Assembly (NCBI RefSeq): GCF_011319465.1
Contig: NZ_RCMB01000011.1
Location: forward strand, 1 to 35,754
Direction of reading: 5' to 3'
Source: Candidatus Nitrosotalea sp. TS
GTDB taxonomy: Archaea; Thermoproteota; Nitrososphaeria; Nitrososphaerales; Nitrosopumilaceae
DNA length: 35,754 nt
A model generated the notes under the pieces. It did not search any database. It saw only the letters and a list, made by a program, of their open reading frames with translations, and was not told where the DNA came from. Shown here piece by piece: positions 25,154-32,914 of the stretch (position 1 is its first letter; every line of letters begins with the position of its first letter). The translations under genes were made by a program, and so were the position numbers.

Positions 25154-25776
25154 GGAGCTGCATGGCCCCAGCCTCTTGCCTCAAGCACTGACATGGTATT
25201 TTGCGTTACACATGCAGGACGCGAGTTAGAGTTGTTTATCACCAAGTAAAATCCTGAAGGACACTTGACGTTTGTTGGCTGGGCTCCTGCAGCGACTTGA
25301 GCTCCTGGTGATGGCAACTTGCTTGCCATTGAACCTGAATTCATTGAACCTGTTGTCATTGTACCATTTCGCATGGTACTGTTTGTCATGGTTCCACTTG
25401 GCATTGTACTAATCATGGTACCATTTGATGACTTGGCTGTTGCATTTGTCCCCATTGCCATATTTTCTTTGGGTGATGTGCCGTTTGCATTATTTTTTGT
25501 TCCATTTGTAGTCTTGGCAACTGTTGCATTTGCCGATAGATTCACCTGGGTTGCAATCCTTGGAGTTACTGTCTGGTTTGTGCTCTGTGAAACTGATTTT
25601 GCATTAGAGCCTGTTGTGGCTGACCCAGGGGTCTCACCTGGTGTACACACATGGTTACCGCAGATTGGTACACACGGTTGTGACGCGGTGCAGGGGGTCT
25701 GGGCTGATGCATGCATCCCATAACCTAACATGGAACCTGCAAGCAATATTGATAACAGCACTGGAATAATCTTCAT
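25150..25776 (-). CDS. Secreted sequon-rich, low-complexity protein with Cys clusters
   Basis: 208 aa from ATG 25776. The signal peptide is MKIIPVLLSILLAGSMLGYG, with cleavage near ASA. A short Cys-rich domain follows (CTASQPCVPICGNHVCTPGE). A ~110-residue Asn/Thr/Ser/Met-rich region contains many NxT/S sequons and repeated GTM units (NGTMIST, SGTMTNS, NGTMTTG). The C-terminal domain has two more Cys (CPSGFYLVINNSNSRPACVT). The middle is likely a heavily glycosylated stalk. The starting ATG is chosen because it begins the signal and has a TATA-like actttattt about 30 nt upstream. Function unknown; a surface or adhesion role is a guess. Confidence 0.6.
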   Translation of the reverse strand: MKIIPVLLSILLAGSMLGYGMHASAQTPCTASQPCVPICGNHVCTPGETPGSATTGSNAKSVSQSTNQTVTPRIATQVNLSANATVAKTTNGTKNNANGTSPKENMAMGTNATAKSSNGTMISTMPSGTMTNSTMRNGTMTTGSMNSGSMASKLPSPGAQVAAGAQPTNVKCPSGFYLVINNSNSRPACVTQNTMSVLEARGWGHAAP

Positions 25777-25852
25777 ACTCTTGGTTGTACAGATGGGCAA
25801 ATAAAGTTTAAGGTACATGACTGATGCATTCTTTCAAATAAGGTGCAGCCTA

Positions 25853-26185
25853 TTAGAACTTGTTTATAGTTACATAATACATCATTATGTCTTTTTGTTC
25901 AAATCTTGTCTTTAGTTTTTTCTTTAAATTATGAAAAAACTCTACATTCTTTTTTGTCTTCTCACAGACCACCCAGTACGTACTGTTTTCATCGCTGATC
26001 CTATTTTTCGTATTGGGATCTGTCCATCCGCCTATTAGAGTCGAGTTATCTACTGTGCAGCCGCCAAATCTTTCAACAATCTCCTCAAAAGTTTTTGAAT
26101 ATTTCTTGCCTTCTATTTTCTTGCGTTTGCCAGCAGAACCATTGTAATAATGAGGAAGCAGAATTTCTACCTTAAGATAAGGCAC
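25853..26185 (-). CDS. Hypothetical protein, second gene of an unknown pair (110 aa)
   Basis: A compact soluble protein: YLKVEILLPHYYNG, a basic KRKKIEGKKYSKTFEEIVER helix, FGGCTVDNSTLIGGWTDPN, YWVVCEKTKKNVEFFHNLKK, and a C-terminal strand MMYYVTINKF. It looks like a small alpha/beta ferredoxin-like fold with a conserved FGGCT/GGW core. I do not recognise the family. It begins 3 nt after the stop of the 61-aa gene, so the two form an operon. No membrane segment or signal. The base composition is more A+T-rich than its neighbours, as often for accessory genes. Confidence 0.55.
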   Translation of the reverse strand: MPYLKVEILLPHYYNGSAGKRKKIEGKKYSKTFEEIVERFGGCTVDNSTLIGGWTDPNTKNRISDENSTYWVVCEKTKKNVEFFHNLKKKLKTRFEQKDIMMYYVTINKF

Positions 26186-26188
26186 TGT

Positions 26189-26374
26189 CTATTCGACAAG
26201 TTCGTACTTTATATTCTTATTTTTGAGCAACTTGCAGTCTTTTTTTTGCACGACAAGCGTATTTTTTCCAATGCCGCTGAATTGTGACTTTGAATGTATC
26301 AATTCATAGAACGCTTTTGCTTTTTCACTTTCAGTTTTAAAACTTATTGTGCAGGTGCCATTGCTTGATGTCAT
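26189..26374 (-). CDS. Hypothetical small protein, first gene of an unknown pair (61 aa)
   Basis: 61 residues: TCTISFKTESEKAKAFYELI then HSKSQFSGIGKNTLVVQKKD and a basic end LLKNKNIKYELVE. A beta-alpha-beta layout seems likely, with two Cys that are not arranged as a metal site. Translation of the 110-aa partner starts 3 nt downstream. A TATA-like ttttaaatac lies about 35 nt upstream. The partner order (short gene first, tight spacing) resembles toxin-antitoxin pairs, but no known toxin or antitoxin motif is visible. Confidence 0.5.
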   Translation of the reverse strand: MTSSNGTCTISFKTESEKAKAFYELIHSKSQFSGIGKNTLVVQKKDCKLLKNKNIKYELVE

Positions 26375-26474
26375 TTTTGATATACAGTAGATAACCTGTT
26401 ACTGTATTTAAAATAAATGTCACAGAGTTTGATATCGCTATCCGTATTGCATATAATTTGAAGCAATTTTTCTG

Positions 26475-26924
26475 CTATTTCTTTTTGGCACGCCTAAACC
26501 TATTGAGTAGATCTTTTGATGATATAGTCTCAAGATATCGACTAGCTTTCTTTAGCTCTTTGTCGTGTGTTACAAGATATCGTGCACCTTTTGCAAGTCC
26601 GGTGGCAATTATGATAGCATCAGGCAATCTAAGACCTGTATCTGCACTGATCCTTGCCGCTGCATCAGATATAGGCACATCAAGCCCGGCAATTACAAAA
26701 CCCTTGGTAGAAATCAAATGGGAAAGCAGTTCCTCTTTACCCCTTTTGTCTCCGTGTGAATAGTATTCGGTACACAATTCCGCAATTGAGATTACTGATA
26801 TGATCGCTTGTATGGAACCATCTTCAACTGCATCCAATACCTGCAAAGAGTGTATAGAATGCTGTTCGCCAGTATTCTTAGCATTCAATAAGATGTTGGT
26901 ATCAAGTATTGCAGTTATTACCAT
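26475..26924 (-). CDS. vapC: VapC-type PIN-domain toxin
   Basis: 149 aa, PIN nuclease fold. The four acidic metal-site residues are visible: D8 (AILDTNILLN), E49 (SIAELCTEYY), D102 (LRLPDAIIIA) and D121 (VTHDKEL). PIN toxins cleave tRNA or rRNA when freed from the antitoxin. The gene overlaps the upstream AbrB-type antitoxin by 7 nt, so translation is coupled. The C-terminal basic tail (RFRRAKKK) could contact RNA. Nothing is missing relative to the family. Confidence 0.88.
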   Translation of the reverse strand: MVITAILDTNILLNAKNTGEQHSIHSLQVLDAVEDGSIQAIISVISIAELCTEYYSHGDKRGKEELLSHLISTKGFVIAGLDVPISDAAARISADTGLRLPDAIIIATGLAKGARYLVTHDKELKKASRYLETISSKDLLNRFRRAKKK

Positions 26925-27151
26925 TCTTTACGCATTCTCTTTTGGAATTTGATACTATGTTCTTTCCACGGTTTCTGCCTGCGTAAAATTTCAGAAAGCC
27001 TTTCCCTTGAAGCTTTTTTTATTGTTGCCTGTCCGTCCTCAATGGCAAAGATTACTTTATCACCTTCCTTTAGATCAAGCGAAGCCCTGATCTCCTTTGG
27101 GATAGTTATCTGGCCCTTGGTAGTAATTGAACCTATACTCAGCTCTGACAT
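26918..27151 (-). CDS. vapB: VapB antitoxin, AbrB/SpoVT DNA-binding type
   Basis: 77 aa. The swapped-hairpin AbrB fold is plain: IGSITTKGQITIPKEIRASL then DLKEGDKVIFAIEDGQATIK. The C-terminal part (ERLSEILRRQKPWKEHSIKF) would wrap the PIN toxin. It precedes vapC with a 7-nt overlap. It likely represses its own promoter; paired palindromes lie immediately upstream of the start. Confidence 0.88.
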   Translation of the reverse strand: MSELSIGSITTKGQITIPKEIRASLDLKEGDKVIFAIEDGQATIKKASRERLSEILRRQKPWKEHSIKFQKRMRKEW

Positions 27152-27153
27152 TT

Positions 27154-27179
27154 CCTTACCTTATAGTAAGGAATTCCTT
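27154..27179. promoter_or_regulatory. Palindromic operator in front of vapBC
   Basis: Two overlapping symmetries lie 3-28 nt before the vapB start: ccttac-(6 nt)-gtaagg at 27154-27171 and the perfect 12-mer aaggaattcctt at 27168-27179. They fit binding sites for the AbrB-type antitoxin. Confidence 0.5.
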
Positions 27180-27198
27180 GCTATCAAGTATTAAAGTA

Positions 27199-28765
27199 TC
27201 AGACAGGTAGCAGTATGTGAATCTCTGTTCCCTGTCCCATCCCTTTTGATTCTGCCCAAATCTTTCCTCCATGTCCTTCTACTATTCCCTTGCATATTGA
27301 CAGGCCAAGCCCTGTGCCCTTGTGCTCCCTTGTGTTTGACGTGTCCACCTGATAGAACCTAACAAAGATCTTGTCCAGATTGTCTTTTTGAATTCCAGTA
27401 CCGTTGTCCTTTACAACTATAGAGTAGGACCTTTCTTCCTTGTCAAGTGTTATTGATATGTTGCCGCCCTTCTTTGGGCAAAAATTGATTGCGTTAAGTA
27501 TGAGATTCGTCATGACCTGGGATATTCTGGTATGGTCGCATGTGCATGTGATATCGTGTTTGAGTAACGTAGTTACCTCTATCCCATTTTTGTCAGTTAG
27601 CGGCTTTATGCTGGATATGGTATTTGAGATGATCTCTGCCAGGTTGTGCGCACTTTTGTCGAGTTTTAGCTGTCCAATCTCTATCTTTTGCACGTCAAGC
27701 AGATCAGATATCAGTTTTTGCATGGATTCGGTACTTGACTTTACTATCTCAAGCCTTTCATGCTGTGTTGTTGTGAGAGGACCGAACTTTCCTGCAAGTG
27801 TCAGATCAACGTAGCCCTGTATTGGAACAAGGGGCGTCTTTAGTTCATGTGTGACCATTGCCAAAAATTCGTCCTTTGTAAGCTCTGCATTTTTTAGTGC
27901 CGTGTACTGTTCGCTTAGCTTTGCCTGGTCTTCTTCTATCTTTTTTCTAGAGTAATAGATTTCAGTGATATCCCTTAATGCGACTGTCCTTCCAATCAGC
28001 ACTCCTTTCTCATCATAAATGTTGGTGCCGCTAAGCAGCGTTGGAAATGTAGAACCGTTCTTTCTTTTCATCCATATCTCCCTGTTGATTATCTTGCCGT
28101 TCTCTTTCCACTCTGCAATTGATTTTGCCAGCTCATCATAACTTTTTTCTGCAGTGTGATCAATTGCCTGTGCTTCTCCTATGATCTCCTCTTTTGTGTA
28201 TCCAAGGTTTTTTGCATATGCGTCATTGCAGTCAATTATTTTTTCATCAGCTGTAATGGTGCGTAGCATGTCAGGCGAGCCATCATACAGATTGCGGTAT
28301 TTTTTTTCCTGTCAGTATAAGGGACTCGTGTGTCTTTTTTAATTCTGCATACTGGTCTTTTATCCGAATCTCGCCCTCTTCTGCCTTTTTTAGTGTATCA
28401 TACAGTCGTGATATGTCCTGTATTGCAATGATGTATTCTGGAGGTTCTTTTTTTCCAAGTCTTGCACCGCTGCACATGCCGTAAAACTTTGCTCCATCTT
28501 TTTTTATCAGCAGTATCTCAATTAGCGGGCCCACTCCGGTCTTTTGCATCTGTGCAAACCCGTCTAGTGCCACCTTTTTGTAACTGGGCTCAATAAAGTC
28601 AAAGCACGACCTGCCAATAATCTCGTCTTCTGTATACCCAATGTAATCAAGCGCCCTCTTGTTGATGTCAGTTATTATTCCTCCAGAGTCAAGCGTGCAC
28701 ATTAGATTGGGAGATACCTCAAAAAGCATACTGAATCTGCTTTCGTCGTGGTCTTGCAAGTCCAT
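27199..28765 (-). CDS. PAS-PAS sensor histidine kinase (one frame change)
   Basis: About 520 aa across one break. The first PAS domain is FEVSPNLMCTLDSGGIITDI to IIAIQDISRLYDT. The second is SPDMLRTITADEKIIDCNDA to GRTVALRDITEIYYS. A coiled-coil linker leads to the HisKA H-box (FLAMVTHELKTPLVPIQGYV) and the ATPase N-box (NLILNAINFCP), G1 (VKDNGTGI) and G2 (GTGLGLSICKGIVEGHGG). The frame changes at a run of eight T on the plus strand (28300-28307): with one fewer, LTGKK continues as YRNLYDGSPDML. There is no membrane segment, so it is a cytosolic sensor. ATG 28765 is chosen from a ttataaaag box about 34 nt upstream; a TTG at 28819 is possible. No response regulator is adjacent. Confidence 0.85.
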
Positions 28766-28831
28766 ATTTTCATAACACGTACCGTCCACCCTTTTATAAC
28801 CCCAGTCACTGGTTGCCAAATTTTAGGATTT

Positions 28832-28936
28832 TTAGTAGCCTGTCTCATTGTAGCACGAACACTTTTTTGACTTGTGCGTAATGCACCCGACAAGCCTGTG
28901 GTCCTTGCAGCCACAGATTATGCATTTTTTGTTCAT
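28832..28936 (-). CDS. Cys-rich mini-protein (34 aa), probable zinc binder
   Basis: The frame reads MNKKCIICGCKDHRLVGCIT followed by HKSKKCSCYNETGY. Six Cys and two His fall into Cys-x2-Cys-x-Cys ... Cys-x-Cys, enough for one or two zinc sites. It sits upstream of the histidine kinase on the same strand with its own TATA-like stretch (catatagta). Size and Cys density make a chance frame unlikely. Function unknown. Confidence 0.5.
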   Translation of the reverse strand: MNKKCIICGCKDHRLVGCITHKSKKCSCYNETGY

Positions 28937-28999
28937 CTGAATTACCTTGTACCATATACTATATGTTAGTTGATTTATGAAAATGGTCTGTTAGTTTCT

Positions 29000-29401
29000 T
29001 CAATGCCCCAGATGCAATCCTCTTGTATTTTGATATGTTTTACCCGTCTTTATGTCATGACGTGAATTTGAAACAGGTAGTTCCAATGGCTTTAGCTGAT
29101 GTAACTTTGTTTTATTGTCATCTTTTTTCTGGTCCTTGATAATGTTTGCAAGTTCTTGTCTGAGATAATTTATTTCATGCATAAGATACGAGATCTCCTG
29201 CCCGCGATTTGTCTGGTTGAATCCAGTGAATGTCTGGTTTGAGTATCCGTTAAATGAGAGCTGTGTTCTGTTAGAGTATCCGTTAAATGAGAACTTGGCA
29301 TGGTCTGGCTCTGGCTTTTGATCTCCTTGGTATGAAAACGATGCGGGCACAGTAGCAGCGACAAGCACTAGTGCAAGAAATATCCCTAGCAGCCTAATCA
29401 T
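29000..29401 (-). CDS. Small secreted protein with FNGYSN repeats and a coiled-coil segment
   Basis: 133 aa from ATG 29401. The signal peptide is IRLLGIFLALVLVAATVPAS (cleavage near SFS). Two near-repeats follow (KFSFNGYSNRTQ and QLSFNGYSNQTF), each with a sequon-like Asn. A heptad-like helix comes next (ISYLMHEINYLRQELANIIK), then a basic, polar tail. ATG 29401 has a ccttaaaac box about 29 nt upstream, so the ATG at 29419 is rejected. I recognise no family. It shares the intergenic region with the divergent flavoprotein gene. Confidence 0.55.
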   Translation of the reverse strand: MIRLLGIFLALVLVAATVPASFSYQGDQKPEPDHAKFSFNGYSNRTQLSFNGYSNQTFTGFNQTNRGQEISYLMHEINYLRQELANIIKDQKKDDNKTKLHQLKPLELPVSNSRHDIKTGKTYQNTRGLHLGH

Positions 29402-29587
29402 TATTCCAAGTTTGTGCAAATTTGTTTTAAGGCTTGGTGAGGAATGTGAAGTAATCTTTAAATGAAAACTTGGGATTTTTTAAATTCTGCAATTGTTATT
29501 TTTTCTTCCATAAGATCAATTATCAATTCCAAAAATGGTGAGAATCTTCCATACGATTTTATTATATCACAGATGCATCTCACTTTA

Positions 29588-30492
29588 ATGTCTGGACAGG
29601 AGCCTATCGAGTGGCAGATCATTGACAAGGTACAGGAAACTGCCAATGCCTACACGTATACATTTTCTGCTGGAAAATCTGAGATTTCAATTGGACAGTT
29701 TGTGACAATTGGGATACATCTGAAAAGGCCTACGGCATCGGGAGGAGTAGAAGAGAGTTTTGTTGAACGCGCGTATTCCATTGCATCATCGCCTAACCGG
29801 GATAACGTGGAGCTTACGATAAAATGCGAAAAGCCCTACGGGTACATCAATCCTGCATTGAAAAAAGCTGATGGCTTTGCAGCATATTTTTTTGAGCAGG
29901 CAAAGATTGGCGATAAAGTCAAGGTAAAGTTTGGCTTGAAAAAAGACCATTTTCTCTCAAGGTTTCATCGGGGACCGAAAAGGATATCGCGTATTGGTCA
30001 GGCGAGAACGGGGCAGAGTCTGCAAGAGGGCTTGTGCAATATATGCAGGACAGACCAGACATTGGAATTAGGCTTGTACTGTTTTACAGCAACCCGCACC
30101 TGTACTTGGGTGATACCAAAACTGTCAATGTCATATATTACAACTGGCTAGTTGAGATGGCAAAAAAGATGGAAAATTTCAGAGTTGTCTTTGCATTTAC
30201 AAGAGATACTGACATTCCAGCATCTGATCATCCTCGGGTGTTTTTTCAAAAGGGCAGGTTCTTTTCAGACTCGGGAGCTGGAATTGAAAAGACCTTATCA
30301 AAATATCATGATTCCCCCAAGTCTGCATTCAATCCCATCTGCGGGAGCAGTGGCTTTATCATTGGCGTAACACAGGGACAAGACGGAAAACTTGTGAAGG
30401 GACGTGGCATCATGCAGAATTTAATGGAAGTGGAAGGCATCGTTCCAGAAAAGATTGACAAGGAGCAGTTTTACTTGGACCATGCGCACTGA
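29588..30492 (+). CDS. Ferredoxin-NADP reductase-like flavoprotein (one frame change)
   Basis: About 301 aa. The FAD-binding barrel is seen in QFVTIGIHLKRP and FVERAYSIASSPNRDNVELT (the RxYS FAD motif) followed by KCEKPYGYINPAL. The frame then shifts near 29955, continuing LKVSSGTEKDIAYWSGENGA into the NAD(P) domain (RLVLFYSNPHLYLGD, FRVVFAFTRDTDIPASDHPR, ICGSSGFIIGVTQGQ). The ICGSSGFI segment matches the C(G)-P-x-x-M/FI nucleotide-binding motif. Electron partners are unknown; ferredoxin is likely. ATG 29588 is chosen from domain start and a tattatatc box ~30 nt upstream. One missing base in the tctctc stretch explains the break. Confidence 0.75.
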
Positions 30493-30549
30493 GAAAAACT
30501 AGATGTGAGAGTGTAATAAATTAAAAATCCTTGATCTCTTTTACCAGGC

Positions 30550-30830
30550 CTAACCTCTGTTGTCTCTACCATACAAGTTCTTATGATCATCCAAATCTAA
30601 TAATATCACTACATCTTCTTTTGGCAAATACATGTAAACAAGGCATGATTTTTTGAAATATGTATTGCATGATAATTGACATATAGCCCATGTTTGCGTT
30701 CTCCTATTTTAGTGGGGTCTGGAGATGTTTCCAGATCGTCTAGTATTCTGTAATAACCCTCAATTATCGATTTATCTGATTTGAATTTCTTTAGTTTCTT
30801 GAATAACTTGTTGGACGGCTGTAAAGGCAC
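30550..30830 (-). CDS. RelE-like toxin, second copy (one frame change)
   Basis: This copy resembles the toxin at 4903-5190: KLKKFKSDKSIIEGYYRILD, GERKHGLYVNYHAIHISKNH and, after adding one T to a TTT run near 30640, ALFYMYLPKEDVVILLDLDD then HKNLYGRDNRG. Identity over this part is roughly 60 percent by eye. It starts at GTG 30830, 4 nt after the shortened antitoxin, the same spacing as the first copy. Either the T deletion is an error and the toxin is intact, or it is inactive. With its antitoxin reduced to the C-terminal end, the locus looks degraded. Confidence 0.65.
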
Positions 30831-30834
30831 AAAC

Positions 30835-30912
30835 TTATTCTTCTAAAATCGTCTTTACTTGTTTTTTATGCTCATCAAAAGTATAGGTCTTTAATTTCTC
30901 CTTTCCTTCCAT
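30835..30912 (-). pseudogene. Shortened antitoxin of the second RelBE copy
   Basis: 25 codons encode MEGKEKLKTYTFDEHKKQVK TILEE, matching only the C-terminal third of the antitoxin at 4692-4898. The N-terminal part is missing; in its place the DNA carries the start of an adenylylsulfate-kinase-like frame. Either the module lost its DNA-binding half or this is a remnant. Confidence 0.55.
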
Positions 30913-31002
30913 GATTTTCTTTAAGGTGGTTCTGGACTAGTCCTGCAATTGTGCTCTGCCAGATGCTGATAGTCCTGTAATCCAGAGTGCTAGAGATTTC
31001 AT
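30875..31002 (-). pseudogene. Truncated adenylylsulfate kinase (cysC) start
   Basis: From ATG 31002 the frame reads MKSLALWITGLSASG, then, if one A is added, KSTIAGLVQNHLKEN. This is the P-loop of APS kinase (LWITGLSGSGKSTIA). After about 36 residues the similarity ends and the sequence becomes the antitoxin remnant in another frame, with a stop at 30875. The rest of CysC (about 150 aa) is absent. The junction suggests that a toxin-antitoxin module recombined into or replaced the gene. Confidence 0.55.
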
Positions 31003-31014
31003 ATTGATTGTAAA

Positions 31015-32079
31015 TTACAGTCTTATTTGAGATCTCTCACCGAGCAGGAACTGGTGCTTTTTGGGATGTGTGTGGTCCTCGATCTCTGCGTCATTTGCAA
31101 TAATGCTGTCTACCAAGTGCACCTTGGCATCAATCTTTGCCCCTTCCATTATGATGGAATTTTCAATATCGCATTTTTTTAGTGTTACATTATTTCCAAC
31201 GCTGGCATAAGGACCAAGTCTGACTGCAGGCCCTATGGTACAATTGTCACCTATAATTGCAGGTCCTGTAACAAATGAGTCTCTTGATATGGTAGTGTTC
31301 TTTCCAATCACGATATTTCCTCTAACCTCAGAGCCGTGAGATATGACAAACTGGTTTGGTGTTCCTATGGAATCTAGTACCAGTTGGTTTGCATGCAAGA
31401 TATCTTCCGGGGTACCAGTGTCCTTCCACCAACCTGTCACTGTATCATATTCTATGGCATTACCACTATTCATCAAAAGATCCAGTGCATCTGTTATCTC
31501 AAGTTCCCCACGCCATGATGGCTTTAGTTTGTCTATAATATCGAAGATCTTGTGAGTGAGAAAATAGATTCCAATTACTGCCAGGTTCGATGGCGGGTTT
31601 TTTGGCTTTTCCACTATCTTTTTGATTTTTTTTCCGTCAAGCTCTGCAACTCCAAATCTTGTTGGGTCGTCTACCTCGCAGAGAAGTATCATTGCCCCTG
31701 CGCTTGAGCTTTGGAATTTTTTTGTATAGTCTATCAGTCCCTTTCGTAAAATGTTATCTCCAAGATATACGACAAACCTGTCATTTCCGATAAAGTCTTT
31801 GCACAATCGGATTGCGTGAGATATGCCAGCAGGTTTGTCCTGGTAAATGTAGGTGATTTTTACTCCAAATTTTGAGCCGTCACCGTAGAACTCTTTTACC
31901 TTTTCTGGATAAACGTCTCCTATTATGATTCCAATGTCTGTGATTCCTGCCTCTCTAAAGTCTTCCAGTGCATACTGTGACATTGGCTTGTTTGCAATCG
32001 GCAGTAGCTGTTTTGGTCCTGTGTGAGTAAGTGGTCTGAGCCTTGTCCCATGGCCGCCGTGAAGTATTATTCCCTTCAT
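31015..32079 (-). CDS. rmlA: Glucose-1-phosphate thymidylyltransferase (long RmlA type)
   Basis: It makes dTDP-glucose from glucose-1-phosphate and dTTP, step one of dTDP-rhamnose synthesis. 354 aa and intact. The nucleotide-binding signature is GIILHGGHGTRLRPLTHTGP then KQLLPIANKPM, followed by VVYLGDNIL and VEKPKNPPSNLAV. A C-terminal left-handed beta helix (GNIVIGKNTTISRDSFVTGP, NCTIGPAVRLGPYASVGNNV) is typical of the long archaeal form. The usual G-G-K/A before GTRLRP is G-G-H here. The start has an aaatatac box about 30 nt upstream. It lies downstream of rmlD and a plus-strand VapBC. Confidence 0.9.
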   Translation of the reverse strand: MKGIILHGGHGTRLRPLTHTGPKQLLPIANKPMSQYALEDFREAGITDIGIIIGDVYPEKVKEFYGDGSKFGVKITYIYQDKPAGISHAIRLCKDFIGNDRFVVYLGDNILRKGLIDYTKKFQSSSAGAMILLCEVDDPTRFGVAELDGKKIKKIVEKPKNPPSNLAVIGIYFLTHKIFDIIDKLKPSWRGELEITDALDLLMNSGNAIEYDTVTGWWKDTGTPEDILHANQLVLDSIGTPNQFVISHGSEVRGNIVIGKNTTISRDSFVTGPAIIGDNCTIGPAVRLGPYASVGNNVTLKKCDIENSIIMEGAKIDAKVHLVDSIIANDAEIEDHTHPKKHQFLLGERSQIRL

Positions 32080-32109
32080 TTTGATCCGTGTTGTGGGATA
32101 CAGTATATT

Positions 32110-32145
32110 TCAATTTGGTTTTTGCTTTATCTGTTCCATGGATAG
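32110..32145 (-). repeat. Orphan copy of an rmlD 3' end
   Basis: The minus strand encodes DILSMEQIKQKPN and a stop, resembling the real RmlD C-terminus DLFVEQMKQKPN. At DNA level 32110-32145 and 32915-32950 share 31 of 36 bases, and all five differences are transitions. The two copies bracket the plus-strand VapBC module. Confidence 0.6.
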
Positions 32146-32192
32146 AATATCTATGTAGCCCGCATATCATTATTCTGTCAATGAAAACTTAA

Positions 32193-32208
32193 ATGCATGT
32201 ACATGCAT
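32193..32208. promoter_or_regulatory. 16-bp perfect palindrome, operator of the plus-strand VapBC
   Basis: The sequence atgcatgtacatgcat is a perfect palindrome. It lies directly after a TATA-like cttaaat and 11 nt before ATG 32220, ideal for autorepression by the antitoxin. Confidence 0.6.
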
Positions 32209-32219
32209 TGTATTTCAAG

Positions 32220-32453
32220 ATGGGAACAACTACAATCTCACTTAACGACGAAGCATACAGGGTGCTCAAGGCCCAGAAAAGAGAAGGTGAGTCTTTCTCA
32301 GATCTTGTACTGCGCAAGTTTGGCAAGGGCAATCCCGCAGCAATCCTGGCCTATCTTGAGGAGACAAAGCCAAACATTGAACTTGCAGAATCTACCCGGA
32401 AATCAAGCGAAGAGTTACGCAAGAAGCTAAAGCTAGCAAAGGTCAAGCTGTAG
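32220..32453 (+). CDS. vapB: VapB-type antitoxin
   Basis: 77 aa from ATG 32220: TTTISLNDEAYRVLKAQKRE then GESFSDLVLRKFGKGNPAAI. This is the archaeal VapB-like family whose N-terminal ITL-x-E/D-AY-x-x-L pattern forms a small DNA-binding fold. The C-terminal part is charged and helical. The start is the ATG with the TATA box about 30 nt upstream, not the one at 32193. It is 2 nt before the toxin gene. Confidence 0.75.
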   Translation: MGTTTISLNDEAYRVLKAQKREGESFSDLVLRKFGKGNPAAILAYLEETKPNIELAESTRKSSEELRKKLKLAKVKL

Positions 32454-32455
32454 AC

Positions 32456-32845
32456 ATGGTCTGCGCCGAGACCAGTTTTATCATAGCACTTGAGAGACGT
32501 GAGCATAGCGCAATTGAAAAGATGCGAGAACTTGAAGAGAGTGGAGAGACTGTTTATATCACCGCCATTACCGTTGCCGAGATATACCACGGAGCCTATA
32601 CCTCAAAGGACAGGACAAGAGCGTTAAAGGATTCTGAGGAACTGCTAAATCGCTTTGCTGTACTAAATCTTGACTATGAATCTAGCAGAATATGGGGCCA
32701 GTTGGCAACCTCTATGAAATCAAATACTATAGGAGACAGAGATCTCTTCATTGCAAGCATTGCAATTGCAAATAGGCAGACCCTCATAACAAAGAACAAA
32801 AAACATTTTGAACGAGTAACCAGCCTAGATGTAGAAGACTGGTAA
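32456..32845 (+). CDS. vapC: VapC-type PIN-domain toxin with Glu in the first acidic position
   Basis: 129 aa PIN fold: MVCAETSFIIALERRE, ITVAEIYHGAYTS (E42), IGDRDLFIASIA (D94/D96) and LITKNKKHFERV. The first catalytic residue, almost always Asp in LDTSFLI, is Glu5 here, and the late Asp is not obvious. It may still bind metal, or be a weak or inactive nuclease. The gene starts 2 nt after the antitoxin stop. It sits as an opposite-strand insert between rmlD and rmlA. Confidence 0.8.
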   Translation: MVCAETSFIIALERREHSAIEKMRELEESGETVYITAITVAEIYHGAYTSKDRTRALKDSEELLNRFAVLNLDYESSRIWGQLATSMKSNTIGDRDLFIASIAIANRQTLITKNKKHFERVTSLDVEDW

Positions 32846-32914
32846 TCTGCACTAGATAAAAATCTATTTTTGGACTTTGTATTGTAATAGTTACCATAAT
32901 TATTCCATAACATC

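Noticed and set aside
28300-28307. Programmed frameshift in the histidine kinase at a run of eight T
   Set aside because: The same kind of break occurs in many unrelated genes here, so an assembly indel is simpler; no stimulatory structure was seen.
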